Shown here one piece after another: positions 45,873-54,647 of a stretch of 64,000 nucleotides of DNA. Source of the DNA: Burkholderia metallica (GTDB lineage Bacteria; Pseudomonadota; Gammaproteobacteria; Burkholderiales; Burkholderiaceae). The translations under genes were made by a program, and so were the position numbers. The DNA is taken from positions 88,301 through 152,300 of the forward strand of contig NZ_CADFDB010000016.1 of assembly GCF_902832845.1 (NCBI RefSeq), read 5' to 3'. The first letter of the stretch is position 1. Every line of letters begins with the position of its first letter. A model generated the notes under the pieces. The model saw nothing but the letters and a program-made list of their open reading frames with translations. It did no database searches and was not told where the DNA came from.

Positions 45873-48800
45873 GCCAGAAAGACCGCCTCGGCACCGGTGG
45901 CCGCATCAATCGCGCGATTCCGTTGACGTTCACGTTCAACGGCCGCACGTATCAGGGCTTCCAGGGCGACACGCTCGCGTCCGCGCTGCTCGCGAACGGC
46001 GTGCACTTCGTCGCGCGCAGCTTCAAGTACCACCGCCCGCGCGGGATCGTGACGGCGGACGTCGCGGAACCGAACGCCGTCGTGCAGCTCGAATCGGGCC
46101 CGTACACGGTGCCGAACGCGCGCGCGACCGAGATCGAGCTGTACCAGGGGCTCGTCGCCACCAGCGTGAACGCCGAGCCGACGCTCGAGAACGACAAGTA
46201 CGCGATCAACCAGAAGTTCTCGCGCTTCCTGCCGGCCGGCTTCTACTACAAGACGTTCATGTGGCCGCGCAAGATGTGGCCGAAGTACGAAGAGAAGATC
46301 CGCGAGGCGGCGGGGCTCGGCAAGGCGCCCGAGGCGCTCGACGCCGATCGCTACGACAAGTGCTACGCGCACTGCGACGTGCTCGTCGTCGGCGGCGGCC
46401 CGTCGGGTCTCGCGGCCGCGCATGCGGCGGCCACGGCCGGCGCGCGCGTGATCCTCGTCGACGACCAGCGCGAACTCGGCGGCAGCCTGCTGTCGTGCCG
46501 CGCGGAGATCGATGCGAAGCCGGCGCTGCAGTGGGTCGAGAAGATCGAGGCCGAACTGCGCAAGCTGCCCGACGTGACGATCCTGTCGCGCAGCACGGCG
46601 TTCGGCTACCAGGACCACAACCTCGTGACGGTCACGCAGCGCCTGACCGATCACCTGCCGGTGTCGATGCGCAAGGGCACGCGCGAGCTGCTGTGGAAAG
46701 TGCGCGCGAAGCAGGTGATCCTCGCGACCGGCGCGCACGAGCGCCCGATCGTGTTCGGCAACAACGACCTGCCGGGCGTGATGCTCGCGGGCGCCGTGTC
46801 GACCTACGTGCATCGCTTCGGCGTGCTGCCGGGCCGCAACGCGGTCGTGTTCACGAACAACGACCGCGCGTATCAGGCCGCGCTCGACCTGAAGGCATGC
46901 GGCGCGAAAGTGACGGTCGTCGATTCGCGCGCCTCGTCGAACGGCGCGCTGCCGGCCGCCGCGAAGCGGCAGGGCGTGACGGTGATGAGCGGAGCCGTCG
47001 TCACGAGCGCATCGGGCAAGTGGCGCGTATCGTCGGTCGACGTCGCGTCCCACTCGAACGGCCAGGTGGGCGGCAAGCTGCAGACGCTGCCGTGCGACCT
47101 CGTCGCGATGTCGGGCGGCTTCAGCCCGGTGCTGCACCTGTTCGCGCAGTCGGGCGGCAAGGCGTGCTGGAACGACGAGAAGGCATGCTTCCTGCCGGGC
47201 AAGCCCGTGCAGGCGGAAGCGAGCGTCGGCGCGGCGGCCGGTGAATTCGGCCTGGCGCGCGCGCTGCGGCTGGCGGTCGATGCGGGCGTGGAAGCCGCGA
47301 AGGCGGCGGGCTTCACGGCCGCGCAGCGCGCGGTCGCGCCGCAGGTCGCCGAAGCCGTCGAAGGCGCACTGCAGCCGTTGTGGCTCGTCGGCAGCCGCGA
47401 GGCCGCGGCGCGCGGGCCGAAGCAGTTCGTCGATTTCCAGAACGACGTGTCGGCGGCCGACATCCTGCTGGCCGCGCGCGAAGGCTTCGAGTCGGTCGAG
47501 CACGTGAAGCGCTATACGGCGATGGGCTTCGGCACCGACCAGGGCAAGCTCGGCAACATCAACGGGATGGCGATTCTCGCGGGCGCGCTCGGCAAGACGA
47601 TTCCGGAAACGGGCACGACGACGTTCCGCCCGAACTACACGCCCGTGTCGTTCGGCACGTTCGCGGGCCGCGAGCTGGGCGATTTCCTCGACCCGATCCG
47701 CAAGACCTGCGTGCACGAGTGGCACGTCGAGCACGGCGCGCTGTTCGAGGACGTCGGCAACTGGAAGCGGCCGTGGTACTTCCCGAAGAACGGCGAGGAT
47801 CTCCATGCGGCCGTGAAGCGCGAATGCCTGGCGGTGCGCAACAGCGTCGGCATCCTCGACGCGTCGACGCTCGGCAAGATCGACATCCAGGGCCCGGACG
47901 CGGTGAAGCTGCTGAACTGGATGTACACGAACCCGTGGAACAAGCTCGAAGTGGGCAAGTGCCGCTACGGGTTGATGCTCGACGAGAACGGCATGGTGTT
48001 CGACGACGGCGTGACGGTGCGCCTCGCCGACCAGCATTTCATGATGACGACCACGACGGGCGGCGCGGCGCGCGTGCTGACGTGGCTCGAACGCTGGCTG
48101 CAGACCGAATGGCCGGACATGAAGGTGCGGCTGTCGTCGGTCACCGATCACTGGGCGACGTTCGCGGTGGTCGGCCCGAAGAGCCGCAAGGTCGTGCAGA
48201 AGGTGTGCCAGGACATCGACTTCGGCAACGACGCGTTCCCGTTCATGAGCTACCGCAACGGCACCGTCGCGGGCGCGAAGGCGCGCGTGATGCGGATCAG
48301 CTTCTCGGGCGAACTGGCCTATGAAGTGAACGTGCCGGCGAATGCGGGCCGTGCGGTGTGGGAAGCGCTGATGGCGGCCGGCGCCGAGTTCGACATCACG
48401 CCGTACGGCACCGAGACGATGCACGTGCTGCGCGCGGAGAAGGGCTACATCATCGTCGGCCAGGATACCGACGGCTCGATCACGCCGTACGACCTCGGGA
48501 TGGGCGGGCTCGTCGCGAAGTCGAAGGACTTCCTCGGCAAGCGTTCGCTCACGCGCTCGGATACCGCGAAGGAAGGCCGCAAGCAGTTCGTCGGTCTGCT
48601 GACCGAAGACGAACAGTTCGTGCTGCCGGAAGGCGCGCAGATCGTCGCGAAGGACACGCAGGTGTCGGCGGTCGATCCGACGCCGATGATCGGCCACGTG
48701 ACGTCGAGCTACTACAGCCCGATCCTGAAGCGCTCGATCGCGCTCGCGGTGGTGAAGGGCGGCCTGAACAAGATGGGCGAGAGCGTCGTGATTCCGCTGG

Positions 48801-48880
48801 CCGACGGCAAGCGCATCACCGCGAAGATCTCGAGCCCGGTTTTCTACGATACCGAAGGGGTGCGCCAGCATGTGGAATGA
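45869..48880 (+). CDS. soxA: sarcosine oxidase subunit alpha
   Basis: 1003-residue subunit. The N-terminal 2Fe-2S-ferredoxin-like domain (about 15-100, FNGRTYQGFQGDTLASALLA) lacks cluster cysteines, as usual. A FAD/NAD-binding disulfide-reductase-like domain begins at CDVLVVGGGPSGLAAAHAA (169-187), and the C-terminal half (about 610-1000) is an aminomethyltransferase (GcvT-like) domain that holds the tetrahydrofolate site. It binds NAD and transfers the sarcosine methyl carbon to THF. Overlaps with soxD (4 nt) and soxG (11 nt) show tight coupling. Confidence 0.95.
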   Translation: MSQKDRLGTGGRINRAIPLTFTFNGRTYQGFQGDTLASALLANGVHFVARSFKYHRPRGIVTADVAEPNAVVQLESGPYTVPNARATEIELYQGLVATSVNAEPTLENDKYAINQKFSRFLPAGFYYKTFMWPRKMWPKYEEKIREAAGLGKAPEALDADRYDKCYAHCDVLVVGGGPSGLAAAHAAATAGARVILVDDQRELGGSLLSCRAEIDAKPALQWVEKIEAELRKLPDVTILSRSTAFGYQDHNLVTVTQRLTDHLPVSMRKGTRELLWKVRAKQVILATGAHERPIVFGNNDLPGVMLAGAVSTYVHRFGVLPGRNAVVFTNNDRAYQAALDLKACGAKVTVVDSRASSNGALPAAAKRQGVTVMSGAVVTSASGKWRVSSVDVASHSNGQVGGKLQTLPCDLVAMSGGFSPVLHLFAQSGGKACWNDEKACFLPGKPVQAEASVGAAAGEFGLARALRLAVDAGVEAAKAAGFTAAQRAVAPQVAEAVEGALQPLWLVGSREAAARGPKQFVDFQNDVSAADILLAAREGFESVEHVKRYTAMGFGTDQGKLGNINGMAILAGALGKTIPETGTTTFRPNYTPVSFGTFAGRELGDFLDPIRKTCVHEWHVEHGALFEDVGNWKRPWYFPKNGEDLHAAVKRECLAVRNSVGILDASTLGKIDIQGPDAVKLLNWMYTNPWNKLEVGKCRYGLMLDENGMVFDDGVTVRLADQHFMMTTTTGGAARVLTWLERWLQTEWPDMKVRLSSVTDHWATFAVVGPKSRKVVQKVCQDIDFGNDAFPFMSYRNGTVAGAKARVMRISFSGELAYEVNVPANAGRAVWEALMAAGAEFDITPYGTETMHVLRAEKGYIIVGQDTDGSITPYDLGMGGLVAKSKDFLGKRSLTRSDTAKEGRKQFVGLLTEDEQFVLPEGAQIVAKDTQVSAVDPTPMIGHVTSSYYSPILKRSIALAVVKGGLNKMGESVVIPLADGKRITAKISSPVFYDTEGVRQHVE

Positions 48881-49502
48881 AACCAGAAACCAGACGCAGG
48901 TGGCGGGCGCGGGCGGCGTCGCGCTCGAGTCGCCGTTCGTCGGCGCGGCCGACGTGCTGAAGCCGCACCAGGCGCGCGCATCGAAGAAGTTCACGCTGCG
49001 CGAGCGGCCGTTCCTCGATCTCGTCAACGTGCGCGGCGAGTTGAGCGATCCGGCGTTCGTCGCCGCGTTCGAGCGCGTGGTCGGCTGCCGGCCGCCCGCG
49101 CAGCCGAACACGGTCGCGCGCGGCGCCGAGTACGACGTGCTGTGGCTCGGCCCCGACGAGTGGCTCGTGCGCTCGAACGGGCCCGTGCAGGCCGGCGTGC
49201 TCGAAGCGCAGCTCGCGGAGGCCGTGCAGGGTTCGTATGCGGCGGCCGTCGACGTCGGCAGCGGCTATACCGTCGTCGAGATCAGCGGCGAACGCGTGCG
49301 CGACGTGCTCGCCCGCGGCTGCCCGCTCGATCTCCATCCGCGCGCATTCAAGCCGGGCCAGTGCGCGCAGTCGCACTACTTCAAGTCGTCGATCGTGCTG
49401 ATTCCGACCGGCGACGACGCGTTCGAGATCGTCGTGCGCCGCAGCTTCGCCGACTACTTCGTGCGCATCATGCTCGACGCGGCCGCGCCGCTCGCATCAT
49501 GA
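48870..49502 (+). CDS. soxG: sarcosine oxidase subunit gamma
   Basis: 210-residue subunit, GcvT-like in fold. The N-terminus is variable; the core includes RPFLDLVNVRGELSDPAF, LWLGPDEWLV and a terminal RRSFADYFVRIMLDAA. It completes the soxBDAG set in standard order. Its stop overlaps the start of the folB-like gene (ATGA at 49499-49502). Confidence 0.93.
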   Translation: MWNETRNQTQVAGAGGVALESPFVGAADVLKPHQARASKKFTLRERPFLDLVNVRGELSDPAFVAAFERVVGCRPPAQPNTVARGAEYDVLWLGPDEWLVRSNGPVQAGVLEAQLAEAVQGSYAAAVDVGSGYTVVEISGERVRDVLARGCPLDLHPRAFKPGQCAQSHYFKSSIVLIPTGDDAFEIVVRRSFADYFVRIMLDAAAPLAS

Positions 49503-49939
49503 AGCCGTTCGACGAACCGTTCGTGGCGATCGACACGCCGCGCCTGCGCGGGCGCGGCTGGAGCGTGTTCGTCGACGAACTGAAGGTGCCCGCGCGGATC
49601 GGCATTCATGCGCACGAGCATGAAGCGCCGCAGCCGATCGTGATCGATGCGCGGCTCGGCTATCGCTGCGAGCCGAGCGAGCAGGGCGAGTGGATCGATT
49701 ACGACGGCTATTGCGCGCGCGTGGCCGCGTTCCTGTCGCACAAGCCGCATACGCGGCTGCTGGAGACGCTCGTCGCCGACATCGCGGTGCTGTCGTTTCG
49801 CGAATGGCCGGCGCTGGAATCGCTGACGCTGTCGGTGTACAAGCCGAAGATCCGGCCGGGGACGAAGCGCGTCGGCGTGTCGCTCGACTGGACGCGCGGG
49901 GATTATTTGCGGTGGACGGGGGCGGCGGGGCAGTTTTGA
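49499..49939 (+). CDS. dihydroneopterin aldolase-like (FolB) protein
   Basis: 146-residue T-fold protein. Segments VFVDELKVPARIGIHAHEHE and PQPIVIDARLGY match FolB; a Glu in LLETLVADIA corresponds to the family's conserved substrate-binding Glu, and PKIRPGTKRVGV ends the fold. True FolB makes 6-hydroxymethyl-dihydropterin in folate synthesis. Translational coupling to soxG places it as an auxiliary copy that supports the folate demand of sarcosine oxidase, or as a pterin-related protein of different function. The 3' end is very G-rich. A terminator follows. Confidence 0.85.
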   Translation: MKPFDEPFVAIDTPRLRGRGWSVFVDELKVPARIGIHAHEHEAPQPIVIDARLGYRCEPSEQGEWIDYDGYCARVAAFLSHKPHTRLLETLVADIAVLSFREWPALESLTLSVYKPKIRPGTKRVGVSLDWTRGDYLRWTGAAGQF

Positions 49940-49978
49940 TGGGGAAAGGGCCAATCGTTCCGATATTTACGTAACGAT

Positions 49979-50007
49979 GCCGCCGGCGCGCGTTCGGCGG
50001 CGCTTTT
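49979..50007 (+). terminator. intrinsic terminator of the sdaA-sox operon
   Basis: Stem GCCGCCG (49979-49985) / CGGCGGC (49995-50001), 9-nt loop, then GCTTTTG with a T4 tract. It lies 40 nt after the folB-like stop. Confidence 0.75.
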
Positions 50008-50338
50008 GTTCCTGGTATCCCGGAATTATGGCTCGTACGCTGCCTCGCCCGATCCGCTTGCACCGGATCTTGCGGCGTTGGGGGCGCTCGTCCGCAACCG
50101 GCGGGCGCAGAACCGGATGCGGATCGATGACGCGGCCGATATGCTCGGCGTCTCCAAGGACGTGCTGTCGCGTCTCGAAAACGGCCGGTCAGTGAGCGTC
50201 GACAAATTGTTCAAGGTGCTCGATGGCCTAGGCCTCAATGTGCTCGTCGTGTCGAAACGCGACGTGCCGGTGGCACGCAAGGCGCTGCGTGAGTTGGCCG
50301 AGCCGCCCGATCCGACCGTGTCGCGGGAGGGGGCCTGA
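50006..50338 (+). CDS. XRE-family helix-turn-helix protein (HipB-like)
   Basis: Up to 110 residues. The HTH is clear: RNRRAQNRMRIDDAADMLGV followed by SKDVLSRLENGRSVSVDKLFKVLDGLGLNVLVV, the HipB/antitoxin pattern. The start is uncertain: the frame's only early start is a TTG at 50006, inside the T-tract of the sox terminator; an internal TTG near 50079 would give a shorter protein that still holds the whole HTH. No HipA-type toxin gene follows on either strand. It may be an orphan regulator or a remnant. Confidence 0.6.
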   Translation: MFLVSRNYGSYAASPDPLAPDLAALGALVRNRRAQNRMRIDDAADMLGVSKDVLSRLENGRSVSVDKLFKVLDGLGLNVLVVSKRDVPVARKALRELAEPPDPTVSREGA

Positions 50339-50470
50339 CGGTTCATCGCCTGCGCATCGCGCCGATGGTGCCCAAGGTGACCACCGCGCTGCTTTGACGT
50401 CGAGCGTTCCGCGGGCGGTCGCCGCGGCACCCGTTCCAGCGTGCCGCGGCTTTCGCCCCGAGCGGTCGCG

Positions 50471-51542
50471 TCAAGCCGCGGCCGCCCCATCCAGCGTCGG
50501 ATAGTCCACATATCCGCGCGCATCGCCGCCGAAGAACGTTTCGCGCTGCGCGTCGTTCATCGGCGCGCCCGTCTTCAGCCGCGTCACGAAGTCCGGATTC
50601 GCGAGCACCATCTGCCCGTACGCTTCGAGATCGGCGAGCCCCGTCTTCAAGTCCGCGCCGATCGCGTCGCGCGTGCGGCCCGGGCGGTTCAGGATCAGCA
50701 TGCCGTTCCAGCGCGCGCAGGTCGGCCAGCAGCGCTTCATTGCCGTGATGCATCACGTGCAGGTAAGCGAGGCCGAGACGGTCGAGCTCGGTCACCAGAT
50801 AGCGGTTCAGGTCCGGCCCTTGCTCGCCTTCGTCCACGCCGCCGAGCGTGGCGCCGGGCGACAGGCGGATCGCGGTGCGGTCGGCGCCGATCTCGTCGGC
50901 GATCGCCGTCGCGACCTCGATCGCGAAGCGGGCGCGGTTCTCGATGGAGCCGCCATACACGTCGGTGCGCGTGTTCGCATTCGGCGAGAAGAACTGCTGG
51001 ACGAGATACCCGTTCGCACCGTGGATCTCGACGCCGTCGGCGCCGGCCTCGATCGCGCGGCGCGCCGCGGTGCGGAAGTCGTCGACGGTCGCGCGCACTT
51101 CCTCGGTCGTCAACGCGCGCGGCACCGGGATGTCCTGCATCCCCTTGACCGTGAACATCTGCGCGCCCGGTGCGATCGCCGACGGCGCGACACCCTGCCG
51201 GTGATGCGGCGTATTGTCCGGATGCGACATGCGCCCGACGTGCATCAGCTGGATGAACAGCCGGCTGCCGCGCGCATGCACCGCGTCGCTGATGGTCTTC
51301 CAGCCGGCGACGTGCGCGTCGGTATAGATGCCGGGCGTCGTGAGATAACCCTGCCCGTCGTCGGAGGGCTGCGTGCCCTCGGTGACGATCAGGCCCAGGC
51401 TCGCGCGCTGCGCATAATATTCGGCGGCCCATTGGCCGGGCGTGCCGTCGAAGGCCGCGCGGCTGCGCGTCATCGGCGCCATGACGAGGCGGTTTTGCAG
51501 CGTATAGCGGCCCACGCGGGCCGGGGTGAACAGTTGGCTCAT
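50471..51542 (-). pseudogene. Old Yellow Enzyme family NADH:flavin oxidoreductase, frameshifted
   Basis: From the ATG at 51542 (MSQLFTPARVGRYTLQNRLV) the frame gives a typical OYE TIM barrel with FMN site VMAPMTRSRA, LFIQLMHVGR and the catalytic pair in VEIHGANGYLVQQFFSP. It breaks after HHGNEALLADLRA. The homologous C-terminus (RWNGMLILNRPGRTRDAIGA to the stop at 50471, including GYVDYPTLDG) is in another frame. The break falls in a (GC)4 tract at 50711-50718; one more GC unit restores a 357-residue protein. GAGGAG precedes the start. It is divergent from a LysR gene. It is either a pseudogene or carries a sequencing error. Confidence 0.85.
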
Positions 51543-51679
51543 GATGCGTTGCTCCTCGAAGTTCGGGACGGCGGCACCGGGACGATGCCGCTTCGGGCGC
51601 CGGCCGCGCATCGTTGCGCGGGCCTCGCCTCCACGCAGTCATCATCCATTGCTTCCTTTTCGGGATAAACCGGGTAATC

Positions 51680-51696
51680 TGGATAACATTGATCCA
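51680..51696. promoter_or_regulatory. candidate LysR operator
   Basis: TGGAT-N7-ATCCA inverted repeat (contains T-N11-A symmetry) in the divergent gap, 17 nt before the LysR GTG start. It fits a site for regulation of both the OYE gene and the regulator itself. Confidence 0.45.
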
Positions 51697-51713
51697 ATGA
51701 TGGAGCAGTCGAC

Positions 51714-52589
51714 GTGGAATTGCTGAACGATATGGCGCTGTTCGTCGAGGTTGTGAAGGCGAAGGGCTTTCGCAGCGCGGCGGAAACGCTGGGCGTGCCG
51801 AATTCGACGCTGTCGCGGCGCATCGGCGCGCTGGAGAAGGCGATCGGGTTGCGGCTGCTGCATCGCACGACGCGCCGGATCGAGCTGACCGAGGCCGGCC
51901 GGCTGTATTTCGAGCGCTGCAAGCGCATCGTCGACGAGGCGCGGCTTGCGCACGAGCAGCTCGGCGGTCTGCTGGCCGAACCGACGGGCGTGCTGCGCGC
52001 GTCGTTTCCGGTCGATTTCGCGGTGACCTACCTGGCGCCGCTGATCGTCGAGTTCTCGAACCGCTACCCGAAGCTGACGTTCGATTTCGAGCTGACGTCG
52101 CGACGTGTCGATCTGGTGAGCGAACCGTTCGACGTGGCGATCCGCATGGGCGAATCCGAGGATTCTCAACTGATCGCGCGGCGGCTGGCTACGCTCGGGA
52201 ACTACCTGTATGCGTCGCCCGGCTATCTCGACCGGGAGGGCGAGCCGCGCATGCCGGACGACCTGACGCGGCATGCGTGCCTCGGCCTCGCGAGAGCCGG
52301 CACGTGGACGCTGCACGATGGCGTGCGCACGGTGTCGGTGCCCGTGAGCAGCCGCTTCGCGGTGAACAGTGTCGGCATGCTGCGGCGCCTGGCCACGCTC
52401 GACGCCGGCATCATCGTGCTGTCGGAAGAGATCGTCGCGGACGACCTGGCCGCCGGCCGCTTGCGCCGCGTGATGCCCGCATGGGAAGGCGAGCCGGTTC
52501 CCGTCTATGCGATGACGGAAACGCGGCTGCTGCCCGCGAAGACGCAGCATTTCATCGAGTTTTTGCGGGAGCGTTTCGCGCAGGCGTGA
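51714..52589 (+). CDS. LysR-type transcriptional regulator
   Basis: 291-residue LTTR of the DsdC/AaeR-like (CrgA) branch: LNDMALFVEVVKAKGFRSAA, PNSTLSRRIGALEKAIGLRL and the characteristic LHRTTRRIELTEAGRLYFER. The effector domain begins at LRASFPVDFAVTYLAPLIVEF. The GTG start has GGAG 8 nt upstream. It is divergent from the OYE gene, which it most likely controls; such pairs often respond to quinones or electrophiles. Confidence 0.88.
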   Translation: MELLNDMALFVEVVKAKGFRSAAETLGVPNSTLSRRIGALEKAIGLRLLHRTTRRIELTEAGRLYFERCKRIVDEARLAHEQLGGLLAEPTGVLRASFPVDFAVTYLAPLIVEFSNRYPKLTFDFELTSRRVDLVSEPFDVAIRMGESEDSQLIARRLATLGNYLYASPGYLDREGEPRMPDDLTRHACLGLARAGTWTLHDGVRTVSVPVSSRFAVNSVGMLRRLATLDAGIIVLSEEIVADDLAAGRLRRVMPAWEGEPVPVYAMTETRLLPAKTQHFIEFLRERFAQA

Positions 52590-52619
52590 CGGGCGGTTGC
52601 GCGGGTATCTTGCCGTCGA

Positions 52620-53291
52620 TCACTGCGTGCCCGACTTGTCGCTGACCGGCACCATGCGGGCTTTCGTATCGTTCACGGAATTCACGGAATTCACGGCCTT
52701 CGCGTCGTCGCCCGGTTCGAGCACGAAACGGAACGAATCGACCCGCTGCATCACCTTCGCCGCATACGCGTTCGAGCCGCCGCTGTAACTCCTCAGTCCG
52801 GCCCGCACATCGCCACCGGCAGCCCTCACGTAGCCCGACAGGATCGCCGACCCGACTTCGACGTTCGCGTTCGGTTCGGTCAGGTCCTTCACGTTGCGCA
52901 ACAGGCCGCGGTGCGCGGCCGGCACGACCTGCATCAGCCCGGTCGCGCCATGCTGGCCGCGCGCCTTTTCCTGGAAGCGCGATTCGATCGAAATGATCGC
53001 GTAAACGAGTGCCGGAGGCAGGGAATATTTCGTCGCAGTTACGCTCACGATATCGGCGAGCTTCGCGGCCCGCTCCTTCGCGACACCGAATTTCTTCGTC
53101 AGGTAGGACGTGATGCGGCGGTTTGCTTCGTTGGGCTGATCGTTCGCGTCGGCGAGCGGCGCGGAGGCGGCGGGCGGCGCGGACGCAGCCATTTGCTCGG
53201 GCGCGGAGGCGACCACCGCCGACGCCTGTTGCGCCGATGCCGTGTGCGGCAAGCCGAGCGAAAGTACGATCAGCCAGAGTAACCGTCGCAT
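52620..53291 (-). CDS. lytic transglycosylase (SLT domain)
   Basis: 223-residue exported enzyme. Signal peptide MRRLLWLIVLSLGLPHTASAQ, an Ala/Ser-rich linker, then the SLT fold (about 60-190) with catalytic Glu103 in AIISIESRFQEKA, the GLMQV motif at 118-122 and RSYSGGSNAYAAKV. It cleaves peptidoglycan between MurNAc and GlcNAc. The C-terminus contains a VNS VNS VND run coded by three 9-bp repeats (52670-52698). It lies 185 bp downstream of tssE on the same strand, so it may help the secretion apparatus cross the cell wall; that link is inference from position. Confidence 0.88.
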   Translation of the reverse strand: MRRLLWLIVLSLGLPHTASAQQASAVVASAPEQMAASAPPAASAPLADANDQPNEANRRITSYLTKKFGVAKERAAKLADIVSVTATKYSLPPALVYAIISIESRFQEKARGQHGATGLMQVVPAAHRGLLRNVKDLTEPNANVEVGSAILSGYVRAAGGDVRAGLRSYSGGSNAYAAKVMQRVDSFRFVLEPGDDAKAVNSVNSVNDTKARMVPVSDKSGTQ

Positions 53292-53476
53292 GGTCGAGTG
53301 CGGGGAAATGGGAGGCGCATAGTATATCGGCCAATCGCGGCCGATGTGTGCGCGCGGGATCGAATGAAAGCGCAGTGTCAGCTTGTTGCGGTGCGCGGCG
53401 CCAGATCGTGGACCGTTGCGCGGACACACATCGGAGTCCAGAGCGACGTTGCGACCGATCCGGGAGCGCATCTCCG

Positions 53477-53911
53477 TCAGTCGCGATCGAGATCGGCCTT
53501 GAGCATATGAAGGCGGGTTCGTCCGTCGGGAGTGAAATGCGTACCGAAGCGTACCAGCCCTTCCCGATGCAGATGGCAACTCATGGTAAAGCTCAGCAGC
53601 ATGCCGGGCTCGACATCCCGGACCTGGAGATCGATCGACTTGACGCGCGGCTCGTACTTGAGAATCGTCGCTTCGATTGAATGTCGGAGCCGGTGCGCAG
53701 ACGATGGCAGATGACGATAGATTTCCGAAAGATCGTCCAGGCCGTAGTCCGGCAGATGCGCAAGACTGTTGCGTCGGCTGTTCAGGATGCGCTGTATGTT
53801 GTCCTGTACGGAAAGAAACGTCTGCGTCGCTGCGTCGAAATCGGCGATGTTGGAACCGTTTGAAAAATGTCCGGTGAGGGCTTCGAAGAGGCCGGGGCCC
53901 ATCGGGTTCAT
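53477..53911 (-). CDS. tssE: type VI secretion baseplate subunit TssE
   Basis: 144-residue gp25-like protein. Segments GPGLFEALTGHF, SVQDNIQRILNSRRNSLAHL, DYGLDDLSEIYRHLPSSAHR and the C-terminal strand pattern match TssE, the wedge component that initiates sheath assembly. The usual EPR motif appears as KYEPRVKSIDLQV. It is the last recognisable T6SS gene of the minus-strand run and follows tssL by 76 bp. Confidence 0.9.
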   Translation of the reverse strand: MNPMGPGLFEALTGHFSNGSNIADFDAATQTFLSVQDNIQRILNSRRNSLAHLPDYGLDDLSEIYRHLPSSAHRLRHSIEATILKYEPRVKSIDLQVRDVEPGMLLSFTMSCHLHREGLVRFGTHFTPDGRTRLHMLKADLDRD

Positions 53912-53987
53912 CCATTCACCTCCGCGTTAAGATGAAAATTGTCCGGCACCTGCCCGGTATGAGAGCACCGGAATGTGAGTTGCAGGT

Positions 53988-54647
53988 TCATGGCTGCACG
54001 ATTTCAGCGACTGAACGACCGAGCCATTCATTGAGCGCGAGATAGAGCATGCCCCCCATGATGAACGAGAGGGCGAGCCAGCTGAACGGCCCAAAGCGGC
54101 CGCTCGGCCGGCATGCGGTGACGCCATCGATCATGACGGGAAGGTGCGTGTCCGGCTTGCCGCCGAGGCGCTCATCGATTGCGTTCAGAAGCGCGGCATG
54201 AGCGCCACGCTCGCCGAGTGCGAGCTTGCCCGCAAACCCGAGATCCAGTATCGCCCGGAAGATCGCAAGTAGCGGCAGAACGGGGCGGGGCTCGGCAACG
54301 CGGTGTTCGATGCGCGAAATCACCTCGTGGCCGGCGTCGTTCCGGCCAAAGGCTTCGACCTGCAACGGTTCGCGCTCCCAGGCGGTGCGATCGTCTCCGG
54401 TCAGGTTGCGCAATGCCGTCTCGTCGAGTAATGCGCATTGGGCGTACAAGGCGTCCTTGATCACGTCCAGCGGATGGCCGGCCGACGTCATTTCGTCGCG
54501 CAGTCGGGCAACCTGTGCGCTGCACGAATGCCGAAGCGGGGCGAACGAATGGCGTGCCGGTTCGTGGGTGAGACTCGCGACGGTCATCGCGGTATCGCGT
54601 AAGGCGACCGGCAGCAGTATTGCGGCATCGACGGGCTGCGGCATCAT
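53988..54647 (-). CDS. tssL: type VI secretion membrane subunit TssL (DotU/IcmH)
   Basis: 219-residue protein. The cytoplasmic DotU helical domain contains EMTSAGHPLDVIKDALYAQC and ALLDETALRN. A single C-terminal membrane helix follows (FSWLALSFIMGGMLYLALNE) with only a few residues after it, so there is no peptidoglycan-binding extension. The ATG at 54647 overlaps the tssK stop (ATGA). In the family TssL joins TssM and TssJ in the membrane complex; neither partner is visible here. Confidence 0.9.
   Translation of the reverse strand: MMPQPVDAAILLPVALRDTAMTVASLTHEPARHSFAPLRHSCSAQVARLRDEMTSAGHPLDVIKDALYAQCALLDETALRNLTGDDRTAWEREPLQVEAFGRNDAGHEVISRIEHRVAEPRPVLPLLAIFRAILDLGFAGKLALGERGAHAALLNAIDERLGGKPDTHLPVMIDGVTACRPSGRFGPFSWLALSFIMGGMLYLALNEWLGRSVAEIVQP

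Noticed and set aside
49499-49939. Formate-tetrahydrofolate enzyme (purU) at the end of the sox operon
   Set aside because: Expected from Pseudomonas sox operons, but the sequence is a short T-fold FolB-like protein, not a formyl-THF hydrolase.
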